Of a stretch of 64,000 bases of DNA, positions 1 through 7,257 are shown piece by piece. A program made the translations under genes and the position numbers. The notes under the pieces are model-generated. The model saw only the letters and a list, made by a program, of their open reading frames with translations, was not told the DNA's origin and did no database searches. This stretch comes from Lachnospiraceae bacterium (GTDB taxonomy: Bacteria > Bacillota > Clostridia > Lachnospirales > Lachnospiraceae), in assembly GCA_021772075.1 (NCBI GenBank), contig JAETNQ010000004.1:1-64000 (forward strand). The letters are read 5' to 3'. How positions within the stretch are numbered: the stretch's first letter is position 1; each line of letters starts with the position of its first letter.

Positions 1-15
1 ATTTAATATCGGTCT

Positions 16-44
16 GGAGGTGTAATATTTATATAAGCACCTCC
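16..44. other. Short inverted repeat at window edge
   Basis: GGAGGTG at 16-22 can pair with CACCTCC at 38-44 across a 15-base AT-rich loop. No T-run follows and no gene start is visible next to it, so its role is unknown. It may belong to sequence left of the window. Confidence 0.35.
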
Positions 45-56
45 TGTTAATCATGC

Positions 57-88
57 AAAACCCCGCAGTCAGTATCTGCGAGGTTTTT
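57..88 (-). terminator. Probable terminator of the Abi-family gene
   Basis: AAAACCCCGCAG and CTGCGAGGTTTT form a stem with one mismatch. It has A and T runs on its two sides, so it could work in both directions. It lies about 30 bases beyond the stop of the minus-strand Abi-like gene. Confidence 0.6.
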
Positions 89-119
89 CTTTATCGGTTA
101 GGCCGTGAATTGTAACGGG

Positions 120-1094
120 TTATGTATCGAGGTAGTTCTCCAGAGCAGCTATCTTCTGCGTAACATTTTGCTGTATAATTTGTGCATAAATTGCAGGTGC
201 AACACTGCTTTGAAGAAGTTGATTCTGCTTTTGATAGGCATGAACCAGTTGATCTGCTCTTGTGGAACTAAAATCAATACGTTTCAGTAAACAACACACG
301 ATAATTATATAGTCGATAAGAGAATATAAGGTAATGTTTTGTATGCCAGTTTCTTTTTCAGCCCACTTTTTAAGTATAGGGCTGATTTTTCTGTCCTTAA
401 ATCTGGTATCAAAAATAATATTATTATGGGCAACGGAATTGCGAAGTGACTTTATGGTGTAAAGCATACTACTGAGCAAACTTCTGTTTGTATCGATGGA
501 AACATCAAACATGTTTAATTGTGTCATGATATATTCCCTGGTTATTTCGTTTAAACACTCAAAAAAGCTGGCAAGATCACTTAGATACAATATTTCAAAA
601 ACGACCCATAAAGGAGCGTCTTCTCCACGATTATAAAAGTGGCGAATCATTTGGTTATCGTTGCCCTCTTCATCGCGGTATCGTGAAGATAACTTTGAAT
701 ATACAGAATTTCTTAGCTTGAGCCGTTTGGATTGCAGCTTTGTATTTGTAGTGTTGTCGCGCATACGTTCTTTATAGACGTGTTCAAACGTGCCGAGTTT
801 TAGGCCATTTACAGACTCATTGCAAACAATATTTTTTATGGCAGTTTCGATAAACATTAAGTCTGAATATAACGCGGCTTTTAAGTTGTTGTCATATTCA
901 ATTACAGCAACTACTTCACTGAAATCTGTATAAGGAATTTGATTATAGCTGTTCTTGATGAAACGATAGCCTTTATACCCATGATAGTAACCATAGCTGA
1001 TTAATTGTTGCTTTTGGTAACTGCCATTAATTTGAATATTGCAATCATTTCTCAAATGTCTCATTAAACCGTTTATTGTCTGTGGAGCACTCAT
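120..1094 (-). CDS. Abi family (AbiD/AbiF-like, HEPN-type) protein
   Basis: The 324-residue product looks like an Abi_2 family abortive-infection protein. Visible family features are an N-terminal YGYYHGYKGYRF stretch near residue 35, a D-N-N-L-K-A-A-L helix followed by an E-T-A-I-K segment, a P-L-W-V-V-F-E-I-L core and a late RNSVAHN motif. The last fits the R-x4-H signature of HEPN ribonucleases. Abi proteins of this kind are thought to stop phage growth by damaging host RNA; that role is inferred from the family. AGAAGG seven bases before ATG supports the start. It stands alone in AT-rich DNA next to decayed mobile remnants, which suggests a defence gene acquired by transfer. No antitoxin partner is obvious. 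Confidence 0.75.
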   Translation of the reverse strand: MSAPQTINGLMRHLRNDCNIQINGSYQKQQLISYGYYHGYKGYRFIKNSYNQIPYTDFSEVVAVIEYDNNLKAALYSDLMFIETAIKNIVCNESVNGLKLGTFEHVYKERMRDNTTNTKLQSKRLKLRNSVYSKLSSRYRDEEGNDNQMIRHFYNRGEDAPLWVVFEILYLSDLASFFECLNEITREYIMTQLNMFDVSIDTNRSLLSSMLYTIKSLRNSVAHNNIIFDTRFKDRKISPILKKWAEKETGIQNITLYSLIDYIIIVCCLLKRIDFSSTRADQLVHAYQKQNQLLQSSVAPAIYAQIIQQNVTQKIAALENYLDT

Positions 1095-1237
1095 CTAAGA
1101 ACCTTCTTTCTCTGTGCATATGCAAAGTATAACAGCAAATAGAAGGAGATGCAATAGAAATTCACTGGCACGCCAATGACGTAAAGTCGGCTAAATGACT
1201 GACAGGTTTTAACATAAAAAAAGATATTGAGGACTGC

Positions 1238-1462
1238 TTAGATACAGAGATGAGATAGCCACAAATGCATAGGGATGACAGGGATTTCATGGAATTTATT
1301 GCGGAGAGGGAATTTGAGTCCCAGAAAGAGATCCTGCGGCTGTTCCAGATTCCGTTTCCTGAAGAGGGGCAGGAGCAGGGGACGAGCCGGTCTTCCATCA
1401 ATCTTCTTTTGCAAACAGGGCGTTAATCGCCCTGTGGTAGTGGCCTGAATGTTGTCGCTCAT
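1238..1462 (-). pseudogene. Remnant resembling transposon protein TnpW N-terminus
   Basis: A good AAGGAG ribosome site precedes ATG at 1460-1462. The first 21 residues, with GRLTPCLQKKI, resemble the start of the small TnpW-type proteins of clostridial integrative elements. After that point the reading frame turns into sequence with no family resemblance, so the gene appears cut or fused to unrelated DNA. Recognition rests on recall of a short motif, so confidence is low. Confidence 0.35.
1265..1426 (+). pseudogene. Unassigned charged fragment
   Basis: A plus-strand frame of 53 codons (MHRDDRDFMEFIAE onward) reads like real acidic protein. It has no ribosome site, and the same frame continues upstream across a stop at 1256-1258. 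It overlaps the TnpW-like remnant on the other strand. I read 1100-1520 as decayed mobile DNA; which strand was once coding here is not settled. Confidence 0.25.
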
Positions 1463-1521
1463 AGTTCTCCTTTTGGGCGCAAAAAAGACGCATGGTCTAC
1501 AATGTATTGTTCCATGTGCCT

Positions 1522-2099
1522 TTACGCTGTTTTATTGATATTAAATTGTTTATTATGCCAGTTGCCTAATTTCAAAAGTCTGTGTGCATTTTCTTTTGTT
1601 GTTTTCCTAACAGCTTCCCGCGCCGCTTCATTTCTCATATCTTCCATAATTTTGCACATGACAGCAACTCCTTTCTCGTCTTGCTTAAAATATCGTACTT
1701 TTTTAGCAAGTGCTTCATAATTCATATCATCGGGATTAGTGCATGAAAAATCGTGCATTAGCTTTCCGATTTCATCGTTGCCCCCTATATTTCCCATTAA
1801 CATATAAAATATGCGAACCATCGCCAAACAATACCTTATTTTCCCCGATAGTGACATATCTCTCTGCCGGATAGATCGGATAGTTTCCTTTCATTACATC
1901 ATTTTCTGTTATGAAAATTAAATAGCTGTCAGAAATATCCTCCGTATCATCACTAGACTTTAATATGTGTGCGTCCGATAGGCTGCTGTTATTCCTTGCT
2001 CTCTTTGCACCTGCTCCGGCGTCTTTTCTCTGAATTTCTATAGAATTCCTTATCGGTGCTGTCAATCGCATAAACATCTAAAATAGCCGAACGTCCTTG
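1522..2099 (-). pseudogene. Frameshifted Rpn-family (PD-(D/E)XK) transposase/nuclease
   Basis: Three frames on the minus strand add up to one Rpn-family protein. First comes GRSAILDVYAIDSTDKEFY (near 2095-2040), then in another frame IEIQRKDAGAGAKRAR to FGDGSHILYVNGKYRG, then in a third DEIGKLMHDFSCTNPDDM to the stop. In this family (recombination-promoting nucleases with a D...ExQ core) these segments are continuous. At least two frameshifts are present, near 2040 and 1790, and a TAG stands just before the first segment, where the N-terminus is missing. The tail is also abnormal. It is a dead copy. Confidence 0.75.
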
Positions 2100-2151
2100 C
2101 TAGCATAATATCATAATCACATTTATATTTCCATTAAATTTCTTCCTCCCT

Positions 2152-2310
2152 CCGTTTCACTCTGCCAACTGTCTTACGGATGTAAAAGTAATGGATAGGA
2201 ACGATAGTTATGCCGCCTTGGCGGACGGAGAAGTGGCAAAGGATGAGGAGGTCATAACGGGGAGCGATAAGGAGATCGGGAATAATACGGTGATACGGGT
2301 AAGCCGGTGA
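2152..2310 (+). pseudogene. Possible C-terminal fragment of an efflux adaptor (HlyD/RND type)
   Basis: This plus-strand frame ends in DGEVAKDEEVITGSDKEI followed by a short beta-like tail, a pattern common at the ends of periplasmic-adaptor-like efflux subunits in Gram-positives. There is no start codon with a ribosome site and no upstream body, so only a tail fragment could remain. The match is from memory of the family pattern. The rest of 2100-2438 shows nothing else I can name. Confidence 0.25.
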
Positions 2311-2438
2311 GGGATTCCGCAAAGAAAAACGTTTTATCATTGCTTAATATTCAATAAAATATTTGAAAAAAATATTATTTTTAAAAGAAATATTAATCTT
2401 GAAATGGTGGGAATGCCGTATTTATGCGGCTTTGAGGC

Positions 2439-2467
2439 TTGACAAAGGGGATATTATTTTCTATATT
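2439..2467 (+). promoter_or_regulatory. Promoter of the CBM9-like secreted protein
   Basis: TTGACA at 2439-2444 and TATATT at 2462-2467 are 17 bases apart, about 45 bases upstream of the start codon. Confidence 0.7.
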
Positions 2468-2510
2468 TATAATATGTAACAAATAATAAATTGAGTTAAG
2501 GAGGATGACT

Positions 2511-3299
2511 ATGAAACCACTATCAAAAAAATGGCTGATCCCTGTGACCGCCGCATTCGTATTGGTGCTGGCAGGATCTGACAGCAATGCAAGCGTTGCA
2601 GAAGCAAAAGCAGTAATTGCTTATAACGAAGCAACCACACCGCATTATGATGTAGTAAAACGTAGTGAGAAAATCACCTTAGATGGAAAACTGGATGACA
2701 AAGTCTGGGAAACTGTCCCGGCAATATCCGGCGGATTCCATTTTCCGTGGGACGAGAAAGAAGCGCCGTTGACTGAATTTAAGGCGTATAATGACGGAAC
2801 CGATTTTTATTTTGCATTCCGCGTTACGGATGAAGACGTGGTGGTAGAAAAAGAGTGGAAAGATGATGAAAGCACGGTAGACGCAGAAGACAGAGTGGAA
2901 TTATTCTTTGCCGGCGGAAGCGTTGATAAACCTACGCCGGACGGCATGCCTCTTTATTATGGAATAGAGGTGGATCCTGACGGGAGGGTGCATGATTATT
3001 CTATAGAATATTATAGAAAATTTGACAGCAAATGGAATCTGGAAGGCTTGGAAACGAAGGGCGTGAAAAATGGTAACGGCTATACTGTGGAAGGGAAAGT
3101 TCCGCTGAAGAGCTTGCAGGATCTGGACTTGATCATAAATGATGTGATGAGGGCAGGGGTTTACCGCGCTGAATTCTCAACTCCGGCAAAAGAGGGGGAC
3201 GACCCGGTGATGGAATGGATTTCATGGGTTGACCCTAAGACGGAAACACCGGATTACCATGTCAATTCTTCATTCGGTGAATTCAGATTTTTAAAATAA
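2511..3299 (+). CDS. Secreted protein with CBM9-like sugar-binding domain
   Basis: The product has about 262 residues. An N-terminal signal peptide (KKW then a hydrophobic run ending near SNASVAEAKA) is followed by one beta-sandwich domain. Its LDGKLDDKVWETVP opening, the FYFAFRVTDEDVVV strand and the EDRVELFF strand are typical of carbohydrate-binding family 9-like domains. No catalytic domain is present, so it probably binds sugars or envelope glycans outside the cell. ATG at 2505 overlaps the AAGGAGG site too closely; ATG at 2511 has normal spacing and is chosen. There is no lipobox cysteine. It has its own promoter and terminator. Confidence 0.75.
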   Translation: MKPLSKKWLIPVTAAFVLVLAGSDSNASVAEAKAVIAYNEATTPHYDVVKRSEKITLDGKLDDKVWETVPAISGGFHFPWDEKEAPLTEFKAYNDGTDFYFAFRVTDEDVVVEKEWKDDESTVDAEDRVELFFAGGSVDKPTPDGMPLYYGIEVDPDGRVHDYSIEYYRKFDSKWNLEGLETKGVKNGNGYTVEGKVPLKSLQDLDLIINDVMRAGVYRAEFSTPAKEGDDPVMEWISWVDPKTETPDYHVNSSFGEFRFLK

Positions 3300-3311
3300 T
3301 CATATAAAATG

Positions 3312-3350
3312 AAAAGGCGCTCAATCCCGGAAGGGAAAGAGCGCTTTTTT
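3312..3350 (+). terminator. Terminator after CBM9-like gene
   Basis: AAAGGCGCTC and GAGCGCTTTTTT form a stem with one bulge, followed by a T-run. Confidence 0.85.
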
Positions 3351-3462
3351 GTATGAGCCATATGCCGTACAGGAGAGAAAAAAAAGATATTCATTTTTTG
3401 AGGTATCTGTGTTATGATAAGAGAAGTATAAGCGTAGTGATAGATAAGAAAGGCGGTTTCAT

Positions 3463-3852
3463 ATGTACGAATTAAAAGATGAATATCTGGTCGGGATCGA
3501 ATCCATTGATAAAGAACACAAGGTGTTGTTTGAAATAGCGGACGAGATATATGAATTATGCATCAATGAATTTGTGCCGGATAAATATGACAATATAGCG
3601 GCGTTGATTCAAAGGCTGAAGGATTATACGGAGATGCATTTTGCCCATGAGGAGGCTTATATGGAAAGTATCCAATATAAGCGGATGTTTACGCAAAAAG
3701 TCCAGCATGATAATTTCAGGCGCAAGCTGGAAGAGATGGATCTGGAAGTGATTGATGAAAACCAGGAGGAAACGATCAAGGATCTGCTGAAATTTGTGAC
3801 GGACTGGCTGGTGGAACATATTATGGAAACGGATAAGAGGATTGCGGAATAG
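3463..3852 (+). CDS. Bacteriohemerythrin
   Basis: This 129-residue four-helix protein keeps the hemerythrin pattern: H19 in DKEH, H59 and E63 in HFAHEE, H82 in QHDNF, and H119 with D124 in HIMETD. Hemerythrins bind a di-iron centre that carries oxygen or senses it, which in an anaerobe suggests oxygen scavenging or iron-linked sensing. The position four residues before H82, normally the seventh ligand histidine (H-x3-H), is Q78. Length is normal for a single-domain bacterial form, with no fused output domain. GGCGG and ATG at 3463 fit. It appears to be a single-gene unit. Confidence 0.9.
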   Translation: MYELKDEYLVGIESIDKEHKVLFEIADEIYELCINEFVPDKYDNIAALIQRLKDYTEMHFAHEEAYMESIQYKRMFTQKVQHDNFRRKLEEMDLEVIDENQEETIKDLLKFVTDWLVEHIMETDKRIAE

Positions 3853-3867
3853 CGCAATCCTCTTTTT
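3834..3867 (+). terminator. Terminator overlapping hemerythrin stop
   Basis: AAGAGGATTGCG pairs with CGCAATCCTCTT around the stop codon and is followed by T's. The last codons form the 5' half of the stem. A-rich sequence on the left may let it also end the minus-strand alaX transcript. Confidence 0.85.
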
Positions 3868-3903
3868 ACAATAAGCTGGCTCGCGGAGCGTGACAGCGTT
3901 TAT
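3866..3903. repeat. REP-like palindrome, copy A
   Basis: TTACAATAAGCTGG followed by CTCGCGGAG and CAGCGTTT makes a small imperfect hairpin (AAGCTG with CAGCgTT, CTC with GAG). Related copies are at 9004 and 22411, and a partial inverted copy at 13051. This copy starts in the T-run of the hemerythrin terminator. Confidence 0.75.
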
Positions 3904-3906
3904 TCA

Positions 3907-5193
3907 TTAGGGGCGTTGGTCCTTTGCCGCCTGGCCGGTGAAAGGAATGCCGCAGCTGTCAAAAAGGGAATATACTTGTTCCCTGGAAGCGGAACAGGAG
4001 CCTTGCACCATTTCCTTGCTGCCGCCGCCCTTGGCGGGCAGTTCTTTTTTCAGCCTGTCATGGAGCGGGCGTACATCCTGGGAGGAAGAGGCGATCAGGT
4101 AACGGTAGCCTTCCCTGTCGCTTCCGGCAAAAACGGCACAGATGCCAGGGCATTTTGCTGCCAGCAGGTTTACATATTTTTTATGTACGCCGGATTCCAG
4201 CCGGGGTTCGAAAAGCAGCAGATTGGCGGCATCGGCCGGAACAGCATTGGCTTTTTGTTCCATCAAAGCGGTCTGCAAGGCCATAATCTGGCCTTTGAGA
4301 GCGAAATTTTCGTCCTTCAGCCTGCCGACGGCATCTGCCGCCGCTTCCAGTTTGGCGGACAGGAGGACGGAGACGGCGCTTAATTGCTGCTGCTTCATGC
4401 GGTAGTCTTCCAACGCGCGGTCGCCGCATTGGATGCTGATACGCATGCCGCCTTTGTATTTGATGGCATCGGTGATTTTGATCAGGCCGATCTCTCCGGT
4501 TCGTTTGACATGGGGGGCGCAGCAGGCGCAGACATCATATCCCGGGATAGTCACGATACGCACCGGGCCGGTCAGTTCTATTTTGCTGCGGTATTCCAAC
4601 GCATCCAGCTGTTCCTTGGGAAGATAGGCGGCATCGATCGCGATATTTTTCCAGATTGCTTCATTGGCAAGGCTTTCTATCTGTTCGAGCTGTTCCGGGG
4701 TGAAAAAGCCGTTAAAGTCCAAGGTGACATTTTTGATGCCGAGATGGAAGCCCACATTATCATAACCGAAGCGGGCATGGACAAGCCCGGACAAGATGTG
4801 TTCCCCGGAATGCTGCTGCATATTGGAGTAGCGGGGCTGCCAGTCGATCTGCCCTTCCACCTGGCTTCCGGGGGAAAAGGGGACATCGGTCGTATGGCGG
4901 ATCAGGCCGTCTTTGATCTGCACGTCGAGTATGGGATGGGAATTTAAGGAGCCGCTGTCCGCGTTCTGCCCGCCCTCTTCGGGAAAGAACAGGGTCTGGT
5001 CCAGAATGATGTCATAAAGAGGTTTCCCGCTGTCCGCTTTTCCGTCGTTTGGGGAATGGCATTGTGATTGGCTTTGCAGATGGCTCTGCGGCTTGTCCAG
5101 CGGTTTGTCCCGCAGTTCGCAGGAAAGGACGGAGGCGCAAAAATGTGTCTGGTATGCGTCATTATCATAAAGTTTTATCGTATTTGGCATCAT
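3907..5193 (-). CDS. Alanyl-tRNA editing protein (AlaX type, long form)
   Basis: The 428-residue protein has the alanyl-tRNA synthetase editing architecture: a beta-barrel with FFPEEGGQ near the N-terminus, the SAD zinc/editing site HSGEHIL and CACCAPH (HxxxH plus CxxxH), and a C-terminal DHHA1-like domain after a coiled region. It is expected to hydrolyse Ser or Gly wrongly attached to tRNA-Ala. The open frame runs upstream to 5355, but those 54 codons look non-coding. ATGATG at 5188-5193 with AAAGGAA upstream is the better start. An unusual Ser/Gln/His-rich insert (LQSQSQCHSPND) lies near residue 45. The gene stands alone, divergent from merR. Confidence 0.85.
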   Translation of the reverse strand: MMPNTIKLYDNDAYQTHFCASVLSCELRDKPLDKPQSHLQSQSQCHSPNDGKADSGKPLYDIILDQTLFFPEEGGQNADSGSLNSHPILDVQIKDGLIRHTTDVPFSPGSQVEGQIDWQPRYSNMQQHSGEHILSGLVHARFGYDNVGFHLGIKNVTLDFNGFFTPEQLEQIESLANEAIWKNIAIDAAYLPKEQLDALEYRSKIELTGPVRIVTIPGYDVCACCAPHVKRTGEIGLIKITDAIKYKGGMRISIQCGDRALEDYRMKQQQLSAVSVLLSAKLEAAADAVGRLKDENFALKGQIMALQTALMEQKANAVPADAANLLLFEPRLESGVHKKYVNLLAAKCPGICAVFAGSDREGYRYLIASSSQDVRPLHDRLKKELPAKGGGSKEMVQGSCSASREQVYSLFDSCGIPFTGQAAKDQRP

Positions 5194-5247
5194 AACAAGA
5201 TTCCTTTCTGTCCGTAGGTTTTTATGGCATAACGGATTTTTTCCAAT

Positions 5248-5286
5248 GCAAAGGAATCCGTTTGCGACGCAAAGGAATTCCTTTGC
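5248..5286 (-). promoter_or_regulatory. Pair of palindromic sites upstream of alaX
   Basis: GCAAAGGAATTCCTTTGC at 5269-5286 is a perfect 18-base palindrome. A related site, GCAAAGGAATCCGTTTGC, lies at 5248-5265. The two start 21 bases apart, two helical turns, about 55 bases upstream of the alaX start. This looks like a double operator. The binding protein is unknown. Confidence 0.5.
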
Positions 5287-5371
5287 TAAGAAGAGCATAC
5301 CACAAACTGCACGTGAGTAACATGGCTGAATGGGAATTTTCCGGTTTTTTTTCAATATTTATTTGACTGGG

Positions 5372-5746
5372 GAAATCAATTTTTGCCGATTGCGGGCAGG
5401 GCAGGGCGGGAAAGAAGAAGGGCGGCAGCAGAAAGACAGGGGGCGGATGGGGATGGCTTAGCCGTGCCGGCTTCGGGAAATGGATTTTCTAAATATTCCA
5501 GCGTCGCTGTATCAGCCGGACGCAACCGTCCGCGATTCGCCGTCCAGGCTCATTGCGGACTTTTGGTGACATCCGTGTCACCAAATTGCTGCCTGTTGAA
5601 TGGAATATTAAGAAAATCTCATTTCCTTGCGCAAGGCAGCGTGCGCAAGGCAGCGGCGAAGCCATCCCCATCCGCCCCCTGCCTTTCTGCTGCCGCCCTT
5701 CTTCTTTCCCGCCCTGCCCTGCCCGCAATCGGCAAAAATTGATTTC
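5372..5746. repeat. Giant hairpin 1 (88-bp arms)
   Basis: Bases 5372-5459 and 5659-5746 are reverse complements over 88 bases with one mismatch. The 199-base middle folds again: 5476-5500 pairs imperfectly with 5600-5625 (GGAAAT...ATTCCA), and GGTGACA pairs with TGTCACC near 5565-5583. The left arm carries a G-quadruplex motif, GGGCAGGGCAGGGCGGG, at 5394-5410. It fills the divergent gap between alaX and merR. No coding frame with a ribosome site was found, and frames within it mirror each other because of the symmetry. Confidence 0.9.
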
Positions 5747-5768
5747 TGTAAAATTTGGCTTTATCCTA

Positions 5769-5799
5769 TTGACTCTCACGTTACGTCATAGTGTATTCT
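5769..5799 (+). promoter_or_regulatory. MerR-type promoter with 19-base spacer
   Basis: TTGACT at 5769-5774 and TATTCT at 5794-5799 are separated by 19 bases that include ACGTTACGT. A long spacer with an internal dyad is the hallmark of MerR-family promoters, so the following regulator probably controls itself. Confidence 0.75.
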
Positions 5800-5820
5800 G
5801 GCAGGAGAAAGGAGGAAAGA

Positions 5821-6549
5821 ATGAAAACAGTGCATGAAGTCAGCAGATTCACAGGGGTAAGCGTCCGTACGCTTCACCATTATGATGCGATCGGGCTGCT
5901 GAAGCCGACGGAAGTGACGGAAGCGGGTTATCGGCTGTATGATGATGCGGCGCTGGGGCGTCTGCAGATTATTTTAATGTTCCGCGAACTGCGCTTTCCG
6001 TTAAAAGAAATTAAAAAGATCATGGACAGCCCGGGCTTTGACCGGGAAGAAGCACTTGTGCAGCAGATCCGGCTGCTGGAGATGCAAAGGGAACATATTG
6101 GAGGGCTTATTGCTTTTGCCCGGGAGATTCAGGAAAAAGGAGTGGACAGGATGAGTTTTGATGCGTTTCGGAATGAGGAAATGGAACAGTATGCGGAGGA
6201 AGTCAGGGAACGATGGGGCGATACCGATGCATACAAGGAATTTGAAGAGAGAAGGAAGGGGAGAGACAATGGGGAATACGAAATAGCAGGGAAGGAGATG
6301 CTGGCGTTATTTGCAGAAATCGGCGCGCTTCGGGGCCGGCAGCCCTCAGAAGAGGAGGTGCAGGAGAAGATCAGGGCATTGCAGGATTTTATTACGGAGA
6401 ATTTTTACCATTGTACCGATGAGATATTGGGCGGACTCGGGGAGATGTATGTATCCGATGAACGCATGAAAGGCAATATCGACCGGGCCGGCGGGGATGG
6501 CACCGCTGAATTTGCAAGGGAGGCGATCCGGGTATATTGCCGCAGATGA
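5821..6549 (+). CDS. MerR family regulator with TipAS-like domain
   Basis: The 242-residue protein begins with a MerR winged-helix domain (VHEVSRFTGVSVRTLHHYDAIGLL, with the usual RLYDDAALGRLQ wing) in residues 1-70, then a coiled-coil dimer helix. The C-terminal half from about residue 115 (EEMEQYAEEVRERWG, AYKEF) is a TipAS-type ligand-binding domain. TipA relatives bind drugs or peptides and activate promoters by twisting a long spacer. AAGGAGG five bases before ATG at 5821 fixes the start. The promoter ahead of it has the matching 19-base spacer. No obvious efflux target follows, so its regulon lies elsewhere or is itself. Confidence 0.9.
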   Translation: MKTVHEVSRFTGVSVRTLHHYDAIGLLKPTEVTEAGYRLYDDAALGRLQIILMFRELRFPLKEIKKIMDSPGFDREEALVQQIRLLEMQREHIGGLIAFAREIQEKGVDRMSFDAFRNEEMEQYAEEVRERWGDTDAYKEFEERRKGRDNGEYEIAGKEMLALFAEIGALRGRQPSEEEVQEKIRALQDFITENFYHCTDEILGGLGEMYVSDERMKGNIDRAGGDGTAEFAREAIRVYCRR

Positions 6550-6581
6550 CGGCCATGGGAAATTGCGGCGGACGCTTGCAG

Positions 6582-6609
6582 CGGGCAGGGAAATTTTTTT
6601 CTCTGCCCG
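6582..6609 (+). terminator. Hairpin after merR
   Basis: CGGGCAG and CTGCCCG form a stem around a loop that holds the T-run. It ends the merR unit if it acts as a terminator, though the T's are not downstream of the stem. Confidence 0.45.
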
Positions 6610-6702
6610 ATTTTATGGGAGCCGGATTCCCGGAGGCCTGGAAATATTTATTGCAAATCTTAGGCGGTTACTTTAAAATCAAGCATAGGAATAAGGAAGA
6701 TT

Positions 6703-7214
6703 ATGGAAATGGATTTTCGATTAGCTGTTATGGATGATTTACCGCAGCTGAAAGCGGTATATAAAGATATCATCCAGAACATGGATCGCCATCAAATATG
6801 CATATGGGATGACATTTATCCTGGCGGGTTTTTGAGGAAGATATAGAAAATAATCGCCTTTATGTATTGCTCGATTATAATGAGATAGTTTCCGCATTTG
6901 CTTTGCAGAATACAAGTCCGGGTGAAAAAGCGGTAGAATGGCAGGAAGATCAAGGGAAAGCCTGCTATTTGGATCGTTTGGGAGTAAATATAAACTATTT
7001 AAAGAGGGGGATTGGCAGCCTGATGCTCCAAAAAGCAAAAGAAACTGCAAAAAAACTGGGAGTTGTCTATTTACGCCTTTTTGTTGTAGATATCAATAAG
7101 CCCGCCATTGGACTATATAGGAAAAATGGTTTTGTAAAGGCAAACGGGGTTTATGATGAAATCGTAGATGAGGATCTTGTTTTACATGAATATGGATTTG
7201 AAGCTGCTCTTTAA
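6703..7214 (+). pseudogene. GNAT acetyltransferase, frameshifted
   Basis: AAGGAAG and ATG at 6703 begin a frame (MEMDFRLAVMDDLPQLK ... WDDIYPGGF) that stops at 6844-6846. The normal continuation (FEEDIENNRLYVLLDYNEIV, then DRLGVNINYLKRGIGSLML and a C-terminal RLFVVDINKPAIGLYRKNGF) is in the next frame to 7214. Together they make a complete 170-residue GNAT N-acetyltransferase with the R/K-x-x-G-I-G acetyl-CoA loop. One base appears lost in the T5 run near 6827-6831. It could be a true mutation, phase variation at the T-run, or a sequencing error. The substrate is unknown. Confidence 0.8.
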
Positions 7215-7257
7215 TTACAATGGAAAATTCGGCAAATAAGGCGAGGGAGGATGGAAG

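Noticed and set aside
5372-5746. Giant hairpins as simple terminators
   Set aside because: The stems are far too long, no T-run follows, and two of the three lie between divergent promoters.
5383-5837. Open frames of 94-119 codons between alaX and merR
   Set aside because: They are read through the arms of giant hairpin 1 and have low-complexity Pro/Arg-type translations.
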